Below the pieces are notes generated by a model that made no database searches, was not told the origin of the DNA, and was given only the letters and a program-made list of their open reading frames with translations. Below, piece after piece: positions 17,224 to 25,754 of a DNA stretch of 56,624 nucleotides (position 1 is the stretch's first letter; the number at the start of each line of letters is the position of its first letter). The position numbers were made by a program, and so were the translations under genes. Source of the DNA: CAYZFD01 sp964477735 (lineage in GTDB: Bacteria > Bacteroidota > Bacteroidia > Flavobacteriales > Flavobacteriaceae); assembly GCA_964477735.1 (NCBI GenBank), contig CAYZFD010000006.1, positions 1-56,624 on the forward strand, given 5' to 3'.

Positions 17224-18993
17224 ATGAAATTTTTGCGCAACTTACTTGCTGCCGTTTTAGGTACTTTTTTGGCTTTGGGGCTATTTTTCTTCTTTGCCAT
17301 TACATTCCTCATTGCTGGGGCTTCTGCAACCAGCTTTGAAAACTATCAACAACCCATTTCGGTTCCCAACAATGCTGTTTTGGTATTACAGTTACAAAAA
17401 CCCATTCTTGATCATATTGCCCATGAAGATTTTATATCTAAAGTTCTAGATGTTGAGTCGGCTGCTTTTGACTTAACCAAGCTTATTGCAGCGGTCGAGC
17501 ACGCAGCGGTCGATGATCGAATAAAAGGGATTAGTATTGAAAACACTTTTTTTATGGGTGGGATGTCACAAACACAGGCCTTGCGTCGTGCACTAAAAAA
17601 ATTCAAAGAAAGTGGAAAATTTGTTTATGCCTACAACGAATATTACACGCAGAAAGATTACTACTTGGCCTCTGTTGCTGATAGCCTTTTTCTTCATCCG
17701 GAAGGAGACATCGAATTCAAAGGACTTGCATCTGAGGTGCTTTATTTTAAAGACTTTTCTGAGAAAACTGGAATCAAATTTGAAGTTGTGCGGCATGGAA
17801 AATACAAAAGTGCTGTTGAACCTTTTATTGCCGATCGGATGAGTCAAGAGAATCGAACTCAAATCGAAGTTCTTCTAAATTCGTTGTGGAAGCAAATAGC
17901 ATCGGAAATTGCTGCAGACAGACAAATTAGCCTACAAGAACTGAATCGCTTGGCGCATAGACTTGAAATTACCAATCCAAAACGAGCTTTAGAAAACAGC
18001 TTGGTGCAAAAGCTTTTGAGTAGAAAAGATTATCAAGCATTTTTAAAAACAAAGCTTGAGGTTGATGAAACCGAGACCCTTTCTGAAATTTCAATCTCAA
18101 AATACATGCATGAAAACACAACTTCAAACAGTGATAACACCATTGCAGTCGTATTTGCACAAGGTGAAATTGTTTACGGAGAAGGAGACGAAACTGTTAT
18201 TGGGCAAGAAATTATCATCAATACACTTGAGGGGCTTAAAAAAGACACCGACGTGAAGGCTATAGTGTTGCGCATCAACTCACCTGGAGGTAGTTCTATA
18301 GCCTCAGAACTCATTTGGGAAGCCATTGAAGATGTGAAGGACACAAAACCTGTGATTGTTTCTATGGGCGACGTGGCAGCATCGGGTGGATATTATATTG
18401 CAAGTGGCGCCAACCACATTGTAGCAGAAACCAATACCATTACTGGATCTATAGGAGTTTTTGGACTCCTTCCAAACATTGGTGGGTTGGCAGACGACTG
18501 GGGTATTAATGCTGAACAAGTGGGCACTCATGCAAACAGCATAGGCTACAGTCTTTTTGAACCCATGAGTAACGCTTTTCGTGCAGAAGTGAAAGAAGGG
18601 ATAGAACAAGTTTATAACACCTTTTTGGAGCGCGTTGCTAATGGAAGAGGATTGAGTAGAGAACAAGTGAATAAAATTGCCCAAGGAAGGGTTTGGTCTG
18701 GTGCTGCGGCCAAACTAATTGGTTTGGTAGATGAAGTAGGAGGTCTTGACTTGGCTGTTTCTAAAGCCGCCGAATTGTCTGGAGTGAACCGATACCAATT
18801 GAAAAGTTTCCCCAGATATGATGATGACTTTGAGCGACTTTTTAAAAAATTACAACGTGGGCCGTTGGGGGGTCAAAATAGTTGGACATCACAACTTCCC
18901 TCTGGCCTACAACCTCTTGTAAATATTTTAAAACTTCAACCTAAAAAACCTGAAATCTTAACACGACTGCCTTTTGAAATTTCTATCAGATAA
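17224..18993 (+). CDS. sppA: signal peptide peptidase SppA, 67-kDa type
   Basis: Membrane-bound serine protease that degrades cleaved signal peptides. It has 589 residues with one N-terminal membrane segment (residues 7-33) and two tandem S49 domains. The catalytic dyad is split as in the long family: Lys195 in HGKYKSAVEPF of the first domain and Ser387 in GDVAASGGYYIASG of the second. The gene ends with TAA directly followed by the ATG of the queuosine transporter, so the two are likely cotranscribed. Confidence 0.94.
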   Translation: MKFLRNLLAAVLGTFLALGLFFFFAITFLIAGASATSFENYQQPISVPNNAVLVLQLQKPILDHIAHEDFISKVLDVESAAFDLTKLIAAVEHAAVDDRIKGISIENTFFMGGMSQTQALRRALKKFKESGKFVYAYNEYYTQKDYYLASVADSLFLHPEGDIEFKGLASEVLYFKDFSEKTGIKFEVVRHGKYKSAVEPFIADRMSQENRTQIEVLLNSLWKQIASEIAADRQISLQELNRLAHRLEITNPKRALENSLVQKLLSRKDYQAFLKTKLEVDETETLSEISISKYMHENTTSNSDNTIAVVFAQGEIVYGEGDETVIGQEIIINTLEGLKKDTDVKAIVLRINSPGGSSIASELIWEAIEDVKDTKPVIVSMGDVAASGGYYIASGANHIVAETNTITGSIGVFGLLPNIGGLADDWGINAEQVGTHANSIGYSLFEPMSNAFRAEVKEGIEQVYNTFLERVANGRGLSREQVNKIAQGRVWSGAAAKLIGLVDEVGGLDLAVSKAAELSGVNRYQLKSFPRYDDDFERLFKKLQRGPLGGQNSWTSQLPSGLQPLVNILKLQPKKPEILTRLPFEISIR

Positions 18994-19701
18994 ATGAATG
19001 TAAAGAATCGAGTGCTTGCGCAACAAATTTATTTGTATTTGGCTGCGTTGTTTATCACTTCCTTGGTCGTATCAAATCTCATTTTTCAAAAGTTTTTTTA
19101 TTGGTACCCAACCGACTGGAAACCTTTTGGCATTCCACTTTTCGAATTATCCGTTGGCATTTTACCCTATCCCATTACCTTTTTAATCACGGACATAATC
19201 TCTGAAATTTATGGTCAAAAAAGGGCAAATCAAGTTGTGGTAGCCGGAATTTTTGCCTCTGTCTTTTCAATGGGCATACTGTTGTTGGCGGAAAAGGTTC
19301 CTGCATTGTCGAGTTCACCCCTTAGCGACCAAGAATTTTCAAAAGTTTTTTCGCTTTCGCCAGTAGCCGTGCTGGCTTCAATGATGGCCTATTTGTTTGC
19401 CCAATTTATTGACATTAAAATCTATCATTTTTGGAAGAAATACACAAAGGGCAAAAAACTTTGGTTGCGCAACAACTGCTCCACCTTTTTTTCCCAATTT
19501 ATAGACACTTTCGTGGTTTTGTTGCTATTGTGCTTATTTAAAGTGATCCCTTGGCAACTTTTCACAGGACTCTTGGTTTCTGGGGTGTTGTTTAAAATGA
19601 GTGTAGCCGCCATTGACACCCCCCTACTGTACTTAGCTGTGGGTTGGTTTCGTCGGAAATTTAAGCTTGAAATGGGGCAAGAAATTGACTTAAACACATA
19701 A
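18994..19701 (+). CDS. queuosine precursor transporter (YhhQ/VUT family)
   Basis: Inner-membrane protein of 235 residues with about six membrane spans. The family feature PYPITFLITDIISEIYG is present, as are later polar residues in FAQFIDIKIYHFWKK. Members import queuosine precursors (preQ0/preQ1) for tRNA modification. It starts immediately after the sppA stop, which tells of shared transcription rather than function. No queuosine biosynthesis genes lie in the window. Confidence 0.88.
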   Translation: MNVKNRVLAQQIYLYLAALFITSLVVSNLIFQKFFYWYPTDWKPFGIPLFELSVGILPYPITFLITDIISEIYGQKRANQVVVAGIFASVFSMGILLLAEKVPALSSSPLSDQEFSKVFSLSPVAVLASMMAYLFAQFIDIKIYHFWKKYTKGKKLWLRNNCSTFFSQFIDTFVVLLLLCLFKVIPWQLFTGLLVSGVLFKMSVAAIDTPLLYLAVGWFRRKFKLEMGQEIDLNT

Positions 19702-19727
19702 AAAAACCCTCAAATAGCTTGAGGGTT
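19699..19727. terminator. terminator between the queuosine transporter and rpmA (best for rpmA)
   Basis: AACCCTCAA (19705-19713) pairs with TTGAGGGTT (19719-19727). Leftward it is followed by a run of T, so it should end the rplU-rpmA transcript. Rightward the T tract is poor. Confidence 0.85.
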
Positions 19728-19751
19728 ATTGATTATGTGATGTTTATATTT

Positions 19752-20012
19752 TTAGGCCTCAGCAGGGACTATTGAAACATAAGACTTGTTGTCTTTTTTC
19801 TTAGTAAACTTCACCACCCCATCAATTTTAGCATGAAGGGTGTGATCTTTTCCTAAATATACATTCTCTCCAGCTCTGTGGGCAGTACCTCTTTGACGAA
19901 CAATAATGTTTCCAGCAATGGCTTTTTGACCACCAAAAATCTTTACGCCAAGTCGTTTCGACTCTGACTCTCTACCGTTCTTGGAACTACCTACTCCTTT
20001 TTTGTGTGCCAT
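19752..20012 (-). CDS. rpmA: 50S ribosomal protein L27
   Basis: Large-subunit protein near the peptidyl-transferase centre, 86 residues. It starts MAHKKGVGSSKNGRESESKR and contains GNIIVRQRGTAHRAGENVYL, the L27 signature. It has no N-terminal extension needing cleavage, unlike Firmicutes L27. It follows rplU by 19 bases, the universal pairing, and ends at a strong terminator. Confidence 0.97.
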   Translation of the reverse strand: MAHKKGVGSSKNGRESESKRLGVKIFGGQKAIAGNIIVRQRGTAHRAGENVYLGKDHTLHAKIDGVVKFTKKKDNKSYVSIVPAEA

Positions 20013-20031
20013 GATTTATAATTTTTATTCG

Positions 20032-20565
20032 TTATGCGCCTAGGGCTTTTAAAAGTTCAGCTTTTTTCATTCCAGAAAAGCCTTGAATATCTTTGGCTTT
20101 GGCCAAAGCTCGAAGCTCAGCAACTGTTTTACCACTTAGATCACTTTCTGAAGCAGTCGCTTTCTTGGGAGCTGCCGCTTTTTTAGGTGCTTCCTTAGCT
20201 GCTTTCGGTGCAGCATCAGTGGTTTTAGAAGTAGATTTTTTAGGTGCACTTCCATTTTCTGAAATGCCCTCAATGAGCAGTTCGGTAAGTTGTTGTCTGT
20301 GTCCGTTTTTCACACGATAACCCTTACGACGTTTCTTTTTAAAGACGATTACTTTATCGCCTTGAAGGTGCTGAAGTACTTTTGCACTTACCGAAGCACC
20401 TGCGATAGCGGGGGCGCCAACAGATATGCTCTTGCCGTTATCAAGCAATAAAACATGCTCAAACGATACACTTGAGCCTTCTTTTGCCTCTAAACGGTGA
20501 ACAAACACCTTTTGGTCTTGCGCAACTTTAAACTGCTGCCCTGCTATTTCTACAATTGCATACAT
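20032..20565 (-). CDS. rplU: 50S ribosomal protein L21 with C-terminal SAP/Rho_N-like domain
   Basis: Large-subunit protein L21. Residues 1-103 are the normal protein (MYAIVEIAGQQFKV to KKRRKGYRVKNGHRQQLTEL). An Ala/Lys/Pro linker follows, then about 35 residues, LSGKTVAELRALAKAKDIQG and onward to AELLKALGA, which look like a helix-extension-helix SAP or Rho N-terminal motif that binds nucleic acid. The whole is 177 residues. The frame is open upstream to 20667, but 20565 is the homologous start and lies downstream of a good promoter. Such extensions occur in other Bacteroidetes. Confidence 0.95.
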   Translation of the reverse strand: MYAIVEIAGQQFKVAQDQKVFVHRLEAKEGSSVSFEHVLLLDNGKSISVGAPAIAGASVSAKVLQHLQGDKVIVFKKKRRKGYRVKNGHRQQLTELLIEGISENGSAPKKSTSKTTDAAPKAAKEAPKKAAAPKKATASESDLSGKTVAELRALAKAKDIQGFSGMKKAELLKALGA

Positions 20566-20589
20566 AGCTTGTTCTGTTAAAAATGAGCG

Positions 20590-20620
20590 CAAATATACAA
20601 TGAGTTTTTGGGATAGACAA
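20590..20620 (-). promoter_or_regulatory. rplU-rpmA promoter
   Basis: Leftward, TTG (20620-20618) then 20 bases then TATATTTG (20597-20590). This is a full match to the flavobacterial promoter and supports the start at 20565. Confidence 0.75.
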
Positions 20621-20722
20621 CAGGTTTTTAAAGTTCTGTTTAAGTATAGGGGCGAGAGACAAACCAAAAAGTTGATTTTTTTTTGTAAATTTAGGCTTTA
20701 TTAACCGCCTTAAAATTAAAAA

Positions 20723-21325
20723 ATGGACTTAACATCACTACTTTCGGATGCACTCGGCACCCAAATTAATCAAAAAACTCAACAAGAATTTGGTCTCAAG
20801 GACTCCCTAGCTAAAACGGCCGTTCAGACGGCAGTGCCCCTATTGCTCAAAGCTTTACAAAAAAACGCCTCAAACCCTAAGGGAGCTGAAAGCTTGCAAC
20901 GGGCACTCAACAAAAAACACAATGGAGATCTGTTTAATCATTTTGACGATTTCATCAATAATAGAGATTACTCTGACGGCATGGGAATTTTAGGCCATGT
21001 GCTGGGAAACAAACAAACTTCTATTGTTGAATTGTTTTCAAAAACAAATGGACTATCCAAGAAAAAATCTCAAGGAATTTTAGCCATGCTAGCCCCTGTT
21101 GTGATGGGCGCACTAGGCAAACAGCAACAGCCCACAACCTCTTCTCATGAACTGGCAGGACTTTTGGGTAACATGCTGGGCAATTCAGGAAGTTCTCAAA
21201 AATCATTAGTACTTTTCGAACAACTATTAGACCAAGACGGAGACGGAGAAGTTGCTGACGATGTTTTGCGTTTAGGAGGCAGATTTTTGGGTAGATTTTT
21301 AAAAAATAATTGTAACAGATTTTAA
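20723..21325 (+). CDS. DUF937 domain protein
   Basis: A 200-residue protein with no signal peptide. It shows the DUF937 pattern: MDLTSLLSDALG, repeated helical segments ending in Gly such as LAMLAPVVMGALGKQ, and a C-terminal LLDQDGDGEVADDVLRLGGR that resembles an EF-hand-like calcium loop (D-Q-D-G-D-G-E). The function of the family is not established; an inhibitor-like fold resembling YidB has been noted for relatives. It stands alone, divergent from rplU. Confidence 0.82.
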   Translation: MDLTSLLSDALGTQINQKTQQEFGLKDSLAKTAVQTAVPLLLKALQKNASNPKGAESLQRALNKKHNGDLFNHFDDFINNRDYSDGMGILGHVLGNKQTSIVELFSKTNGLSKKKSQGILAMLAPVVMGALGKQQQPTTSSHELAGLLGNMLGNSGSSQKSLVLFEQLLDQDGDGEVADDVLRLGGRFLGRFLKNNCNRF

Positions 21326-21354
21326 ATTATTTCGTTAAATAAAAAACTACTTAT

Positions 21355-22671
21355 ATGTCAAAATTTAAACTTTTTTTAGTCTTACTACTGACAGCAGCAG
21401 GAACAGCACAGTCTGTGAAGTTTGAAAAATATACTTTAGACAACGGTCTGGATGTGATTTTACATCAAGACAACAACGCTCCTGTGGTTACCACTTCTGT
21501 GATGTATCATGTGGGTGCCAAAGACGAAGACCCAAATCGAACTGGTTTTGCACATTTCTTTGAGCATTTGCTTTTTGAAGGCACCGAAAATATTGAACGT
21601 GGAGCTTGGTTTTCTATCGTCACTTCAAATGGCGGGCGAAACAATGCCAACACTACCGATGATCGCACCTATTATTATGAGGTTTTTCCGTCAAACAACC
21701 TCGAATTGGGGCTATGGCTCGAATCCGAAAGAATGTTACACCCCATTATCAACCAAATTGGCGTTGATACCCAAAATGAAGTCGTTAAAGAAGAAAAAAG
21801 ATTGCGTGTTGACAATCAGCCTTACGGCAGATTTTTGGAGAATGTTAAAAAACATCTTTTCACCAAACACCCCTATCGCTGGACAACCATTGGTGAAATG
21901 GCCCATTTAGACGCTGCCACCTTGGAAGAGTTTTTGGCTTTCAATAAAAAATATTATGTTCCAAACAATGCTGTTCTAGTGGTTGCTGGTGACATTGATA
22001 CACAAAAAACTAAAAAACTCATTCAAGATTATTTTGGTCCAATTCCAAAAGGCGCAGAGGTTGACAGAAACTTAGCAAAAGAAGATCCCATCACAAGCCC
22101 CATTGAGGCCAAAGCCTATGATCCTAACATTCAAATTCCTGCAATCATGACAGCCTACAGAACGCCGTCTTTTAAGTCAAGAGACGCAAGGGTTTTAGAC
22201 ATGATATCTACCTATTTGAGCGACGGACCAAGTTCTAAGCTTTACAAAAAAATGGTTGATGAAAAGAAAAAAGCATTACAAGTTGGTGCTTTTAACATCA
22301 GCCAAGAAGACTATAGCATGTATGTTGTTTTTGGCCTTCCATTGGGCGAGCATTCACTTGCCGATTTGATAACAGAAATGGACGAAGAAGTGCTGAAAAT
22401 TCAACAAGATTTAATTAGTGAAAAAGACTATCAAAAACTTCAAAATAAGTTTGAAAACGACTTTGTAAATTCAAATTCTTCCGTTGAGGGCATCGCCAAT
22501 TCACTCGCACGCTACCATATGCTCTATGGAGATGTTAACCTTATCAACAGCGAAATCGACATTTATCGCTCGATCACAAGGGAAGAAATTCGGGCTGTAG
22601 CTCAAAAGTGGCTCAATCCAAACCAACGCTTAGTGTTGGAATATCTTCCTGAAACTCAAAAAGAACAATGA
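21355..22671 (+). CDS. M16-family zinc peptidase, active subunit
   Basis: Exported metalloprotease of 438 residues. A signal peptide (about 1-18) precedes the M16 fold. The inverted zinc motif HFFEH is at 67-71, and the distal ligand Glu lies in QNEVVKEEKR near 140-150. The C-terminal M16 half lacks a zinc site, as is normal. It overlaps the next M16 gene by ATGA, and the two are expected to form a heterodimer, as in other bacterial M16 pairs where one chain brings zinc and the other the Arg/Tyr pair. Confidence 0.92.
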   Translation: MSKFKLFLVLLLTAAGTAQSVKFEKYTLDNGLDVILHQDNNAPVVTTSVMYHVGAKDEDPNRTGFAHFFEHLLFEGTENIERGAWFSIVTSNGGRNNANTTDDRTYYYEVFPSNNLELGLWLESERMLHPIINQIGVDTQNEVVKEEKRLRVDNQPYGRFLENVKKHLFTKHPYRWTTIGEMAHLDAATLEEFLAFNKKYYVPNNAVLVVAGDIDTQKTKKLIQDYFGPIPKGAEVDRNLAKEDPITSPIEAKAYDPNIQIPAIMTAYRTPSFKSRDARVLDMISTYLSDGPSSKLYKKMVDEKKKALQVGAFNISQEDYSMYVVFGLPLGEHSLADLITEMDEEVLKIQQDLISEKDYQKLQNKFENDFVNSNSSVEGIANSLARYHMLYGDVNLINSEIDIYRSITREEIRAVAQKWLNPNQRLVLEYLPETQKEQ

Positions 22672-24746
22672 TGAAAAAGATATTTTTACTCCTATTAACC
22701 CTTTTAAACTTAGGGTTTGTATTTGCTCAAATAGATCGAAGCCAACAACCCGAACCAGGGCCTGCTCCAGAAATAAAATTAGCAGAACCCTTTCAATTTA
22801 AGATGAAAAACGGGCTCACGGTCATGATTGTGGAAAACCATAAACTTCCCCGTGCCTCGGCAAGCCTATCTATAGACAACCCTCCGATCGTTGAAGGAAA
22901 CAAAGCAGGCGTTTCGGCGCTTACAGGAAGCCTACTAGGAAAAGGTACCTCGACGATTGATAAAGACGCCTTCTTCGAAGAAGTTGATTACCTAGGTGCT
23001 CGTATAAATTTTGGGTCCCAAAGTGCCAATGCCAGTAGCCTTTCTAGATATTTTGATCGGGTATTGGAGCTCATGGCATTAGGTGCACTCGACCCACAGT
23101 TCAATGATACTGAATTCAAAAAAGAACAAGATTTGCTTATCGAAGGAATTCGATCTGACGAAAAAAGTGTCACCGCTGCAGCCCGTCGTGTTGAGGGCGT
23201 TTTGGCTTATGGCTCCGATCACCCATTCGGTGAATTCATTTCGGAAGAAAGCATCAAAAACATTTCCCTAGAAGATGTAAAACAATTCTATAAAAATTAT
23301 TTTAAGCCCAACAACGCCTATTTGGTAGTCATTGGAGATGTGGACACTAAAGCAATGGCTAAAAAAATTAAAAAATTATTTAAGAATTGGAAAAAAGGAA
23401 CAGTTCCCACTGCTACCTTTTCCACCCCACAGAATAGCGACCAAACAAGTATTAATTTTATAGATATGCCCAACGCCGTTCAATCGGAGGTAGTGGTGCA
23501 AAACGTGGTGGATCTTAAGATGAAAGATCCTGATTACTTTTCTGCATTGATGGCCAACAAAATTCTCGGTGGTGGTGGCGAAGCCCGTCTCTTCCTAAAT
23601 TTAAGAGAAGATAAAGGTTATACTTATGGTTCATACTCTTCTGTTGGAAACAACAAATACACCAGCGCTCGATTTCGAGCCACTGCCAGTGTGCGCAACG
23701 CCGTAACAGACAGCTCTGTTGTTGAACTGCTCAGTGAAATTGAAAGAATTAGAACAACCGAAGTAACCGATGAAGAATTGGCAAATGCCAAAGCCAAATA
23801 TGTAGGTGATTTTGTGCTGGCACTCGAACAGCCATCCACCATCGCCCGCTATGCGCTAAACATAGAAACCGAAGGGCTTCCAAAAGATTATTACAAAACC
23901 TATTTGGCTAAAATCAATGCGCTCACCAAAGAGGATGTTCAGCGTGCAGCCCATAAATATTTTGCTGTCGATAATGCCAAAGTTGTGGTCACAGGAAAAG
24001 GATCGGAGGTCTTAGAAAATCTTGAAAAAGTCACTTTTAAAGGAAAAAGCCTCCCTATAAATTTCTATAACAAATATGGAGAAGTGAGCGAACGACCAAA
24101 AAAGTCTGATGTTCCCGAAGGCCTCAATGCCGACAAAGTTATGCAATCCTATATCGAAGCCATTGGAGGAACAGAGCGCATTAGCCAGCTAAACTCTGTG
24201 ACTTTGCGTTATGAAGGCAGCATGATGGGAGCCACCATTATTAGTGAAGAAAAAAAGATCGCTGACAAAACCTCCACGACCATGTACATGAACAACAACC
24301 CTATGATGACCATGGTGGTAACCGAAAAAGAAGCTTTTGCCAAACAAGGCGGCAACAAAATGGCCATGCCCGATAACATGCTTGCTGATCTGAAAAACAC
24401 TTTGGGGCTATTCCCTGAGTCCAGATTGATCGGTAGTGGTATTGCCAAACTTGAGGGTGTTGAAAAAGTTGGTGAATTCGACTGTTATAAAGTCGTGATT
24501 CCTGGTGAAACCGTAAGTGCCATTTTTTATTACGATTTGGCTACAGGGCTTAAAATTCAAGAAGTTTCCGAAACAGCAATGGGAGGTCAAACCCAACGTC
24601 AAGAGAGCAGCATAGGAGATTATCAGGAGTTTGAAGGCGTCTTATTTCCAGGGAAAAAGTCACAATCCCTAGGGCCACAAAAAATTGAAATGATCCTCAA
24701 AGATGTCATCCTGAATGAAGGTGTTGGCAGCGAAGATTTCGAGTAG
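22668..24746 (+). CDS. M16-family peptidase, inactive partner subunit with C-terminal LolA-like domain
   Basis: Exported 692-residue partner of the upstream peptidase. A signal peptide (1-20) is followed by an M16 domain in which the zinc motif is absent: the equivalent position reads SALTGSLLGKG. It retains the R/Y substrate-binding element in EARLFLNLREDKGYTYGSYS. After about residue 480 there is an extra domain of some 200 residues (EAIGGTERI, then IFYYDLATGLKIQEV) resembling a LolA/lipoprotein-carrier fold. Translation is coupled by ATGA. The added domain might bind lipid or peptide; that is inference. Confidence 0.88.
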   Translation: MMKKIFLLLLTLLNLGFVFAQIDRSQQPEPGPAPEIKLAEPFQFKMKNGLTVMIVENHKLPRASASLSIDNPPIVEGNKAGVSALTGSLLGKGTSTIDKDAFFEEVDYLGARINFGSQSANASSLSRYFDRVLELMALGALDPQFNDTEFKKEQDLLIEGIRSDEKSVTAAARRVEGVLAYGSDHPFGEFISEESIKNISLEDVKQFYKNYFKPNNAYLVVIGDVDTKAMAKKIKKLFKNWKKGTVPTATFSTPQNSDQTSINFIDMPNAVQSEVVVQNVVDLKMKDPDYFSALMANKILGGGGEARLFLNLREDKGYTYGSYSSVGNNKYTSARFRATASVRNAVTDSSVVELLSEIERIRTTEVTDEELANAKAKYVGDFVLALEQPSTIARYALNIETEGLPKDYYKTYLAKINALTKEDVQRAAHKYFAVDNAKVVVTGKGSEVLENLEKVTFKGKSLPINFYNKYGEVSERPKKSDVPEGLNADKVMQSYIEAIGGTERISQLNSVTLRYEGSMMGATIISEEKKIADKTSTTMYMNNNPMMTMVVTEKEAFAKQGGNKMAMPDNMLADLKNTLGLFPESRLIGSGIAKLEGVEKVGEFDCYKVVIPGETVSAIFYYDLATGLKIQEVSETAMGGQTQRQESSIGDYQEFEGVLFPGKKSQSLGPQKIEMILKDVILNEGVGSEDFE

Positions 24747-24768
24747 AATTTTTCTATAAGTTCATTAA

Positions 24769-24797
24769 AAACCACAGCGAAATGTTGTGGTTTTTTT
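24769..24797. terminator. bidirectional terminator between M16 and EamA genes
   Basis: AAACCACA (24769-24776) pairs with TGTGGTTT (24786-24793), with seven T on the right and a T-rich flank leftward. It suits both converging genes. Confidence 0.8.
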
Positions 24798-25680
24798 ATG
24801 CGATTTGTTTTCGGTTCGACAACCAAACCCCAAACAAAATGATTGCAGAAGCTAGTGCCTGTTGCAGGGTAAAAGTTTCGCCATCGAGCATGCCCCAGCC
24901 AACCGCCACGATGGGCAAAGTATAGGTCACAGAAGAGGCAAAAACAGGGGAGGCGATTTGAACAAATTTATTGAACATCACCTTTGCGATAACAGTTCCA
25001 AAAATGGCTAAAAGCAAAACAAAAAAGAGTGATTTTTGTGTCGAAGGCCTTGTTAAAACCTCAAATCGGAAGAAATCTGTAAAGCATAGCATGACAAGTG
25101 CAGGAATGGCAATAAACACAAAATTTCCTACGGCAATGGCCATGGGTGAGACGTGTTGTAAATGTTTCTTCATGAGATTTACATTCAAAGCGTAGCAGCA
25201 AGAAGCTAAGAAAATGAGACTCACAAAAAATATATTTTGGTCTGGGTTGATTTGAGCTCCTGTTGCTACCAAAAAAACAGATCCTATAAACCCTATTAGA
25301 ACACCAAAAACCTGTTTATTAAAAATCTTAAATCCAAATAAAAAAACACCACTTAGCAACGTCATTAAAGGGGTTAATGAGTTTAAAATAGCGGCTAAAT
25401 TGCTATCAATTTCAGTTTGAGCAAAGGCAAAGCAAAATGTGGGTATAAAGGTTCCTGCAAAACCAGAAAGGGCCAGCCAAAACCAATCTTTTCCGTTGAG
25501 GTTTTTAAGACTTTTCATGCCAATCAAAAGCAACATAACAGAGGCCATTACGATGCGAAGTGTTCCCATTTGCATAGGCGTCAGCCCAACCAAACCTTTT
25601 TTAATAAGAATATATGAACTTCCCCAAATAAAGGTCAAAACGACAAGGTAATACCATTTTTGATATTGATGTTTTAGCAT
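24796..25680 (-). CDS. EamA/DMT-family transporter
   Basis: Inner-membrane protein of 294 residues with ten predicted spans in two repeats of the EamA fold. It begins with a basic N-terminus and VVLTFIWGSSYILIKKGLVG, the classic first helix, and later has ASPVFASSVTYTLPIVAVGW, the matching end of the second repeat. Drug/metabolite transporters of this kind export amino acids, nucleosides or other metabolites. Substrate cannot be inferred. It is transcribed alone. Confidence 0.88.
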   Translation of the reverse strand: MLKHQYQKWYYLVVLTFIWGSSYILIKKGLVGLTPMQMGTLRIVMASVMLLLIGMKSLKNLNGKDWFWLALSGFAGTFIPTFCFAFAQTEIDSNLAAILNSLTPLMTLLSGVFLFGFKIFNKQVFGVLIGFIGSVFLVATGAQINPDQNIFFVSLIFLASCCYALNVNLMKKHLQHVSPMAIAVGNFVFIAIPALVMLCFTDFFRFEVLTRPSTQKSLFFVLLLAIFGTVIAKVMFNKFVQIASPVFASSVTYTLPIVAVGWGMLDGETFTLQQALASAIILFGVWLSNRKQIA

Positions 25681-25728
25681 AGTCGTGCAAAAATGCGTTT
25701 AAAAATTCAGTTATAGCCACATTTTTGA

Positions 25729-25736
25729 TAAATTTG
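25729..25736 (+). promoter_or_regulatory. -7 box upstream of the HMA lipoprotein
   Basis: TAAATTTG matches TAnnTTTG and lies 18 bases before the ATG. No properly spaced TTG was seen. Confidence 0.45.
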
Positions 25737-25754
25737 TAATATTAAATAAATCTT

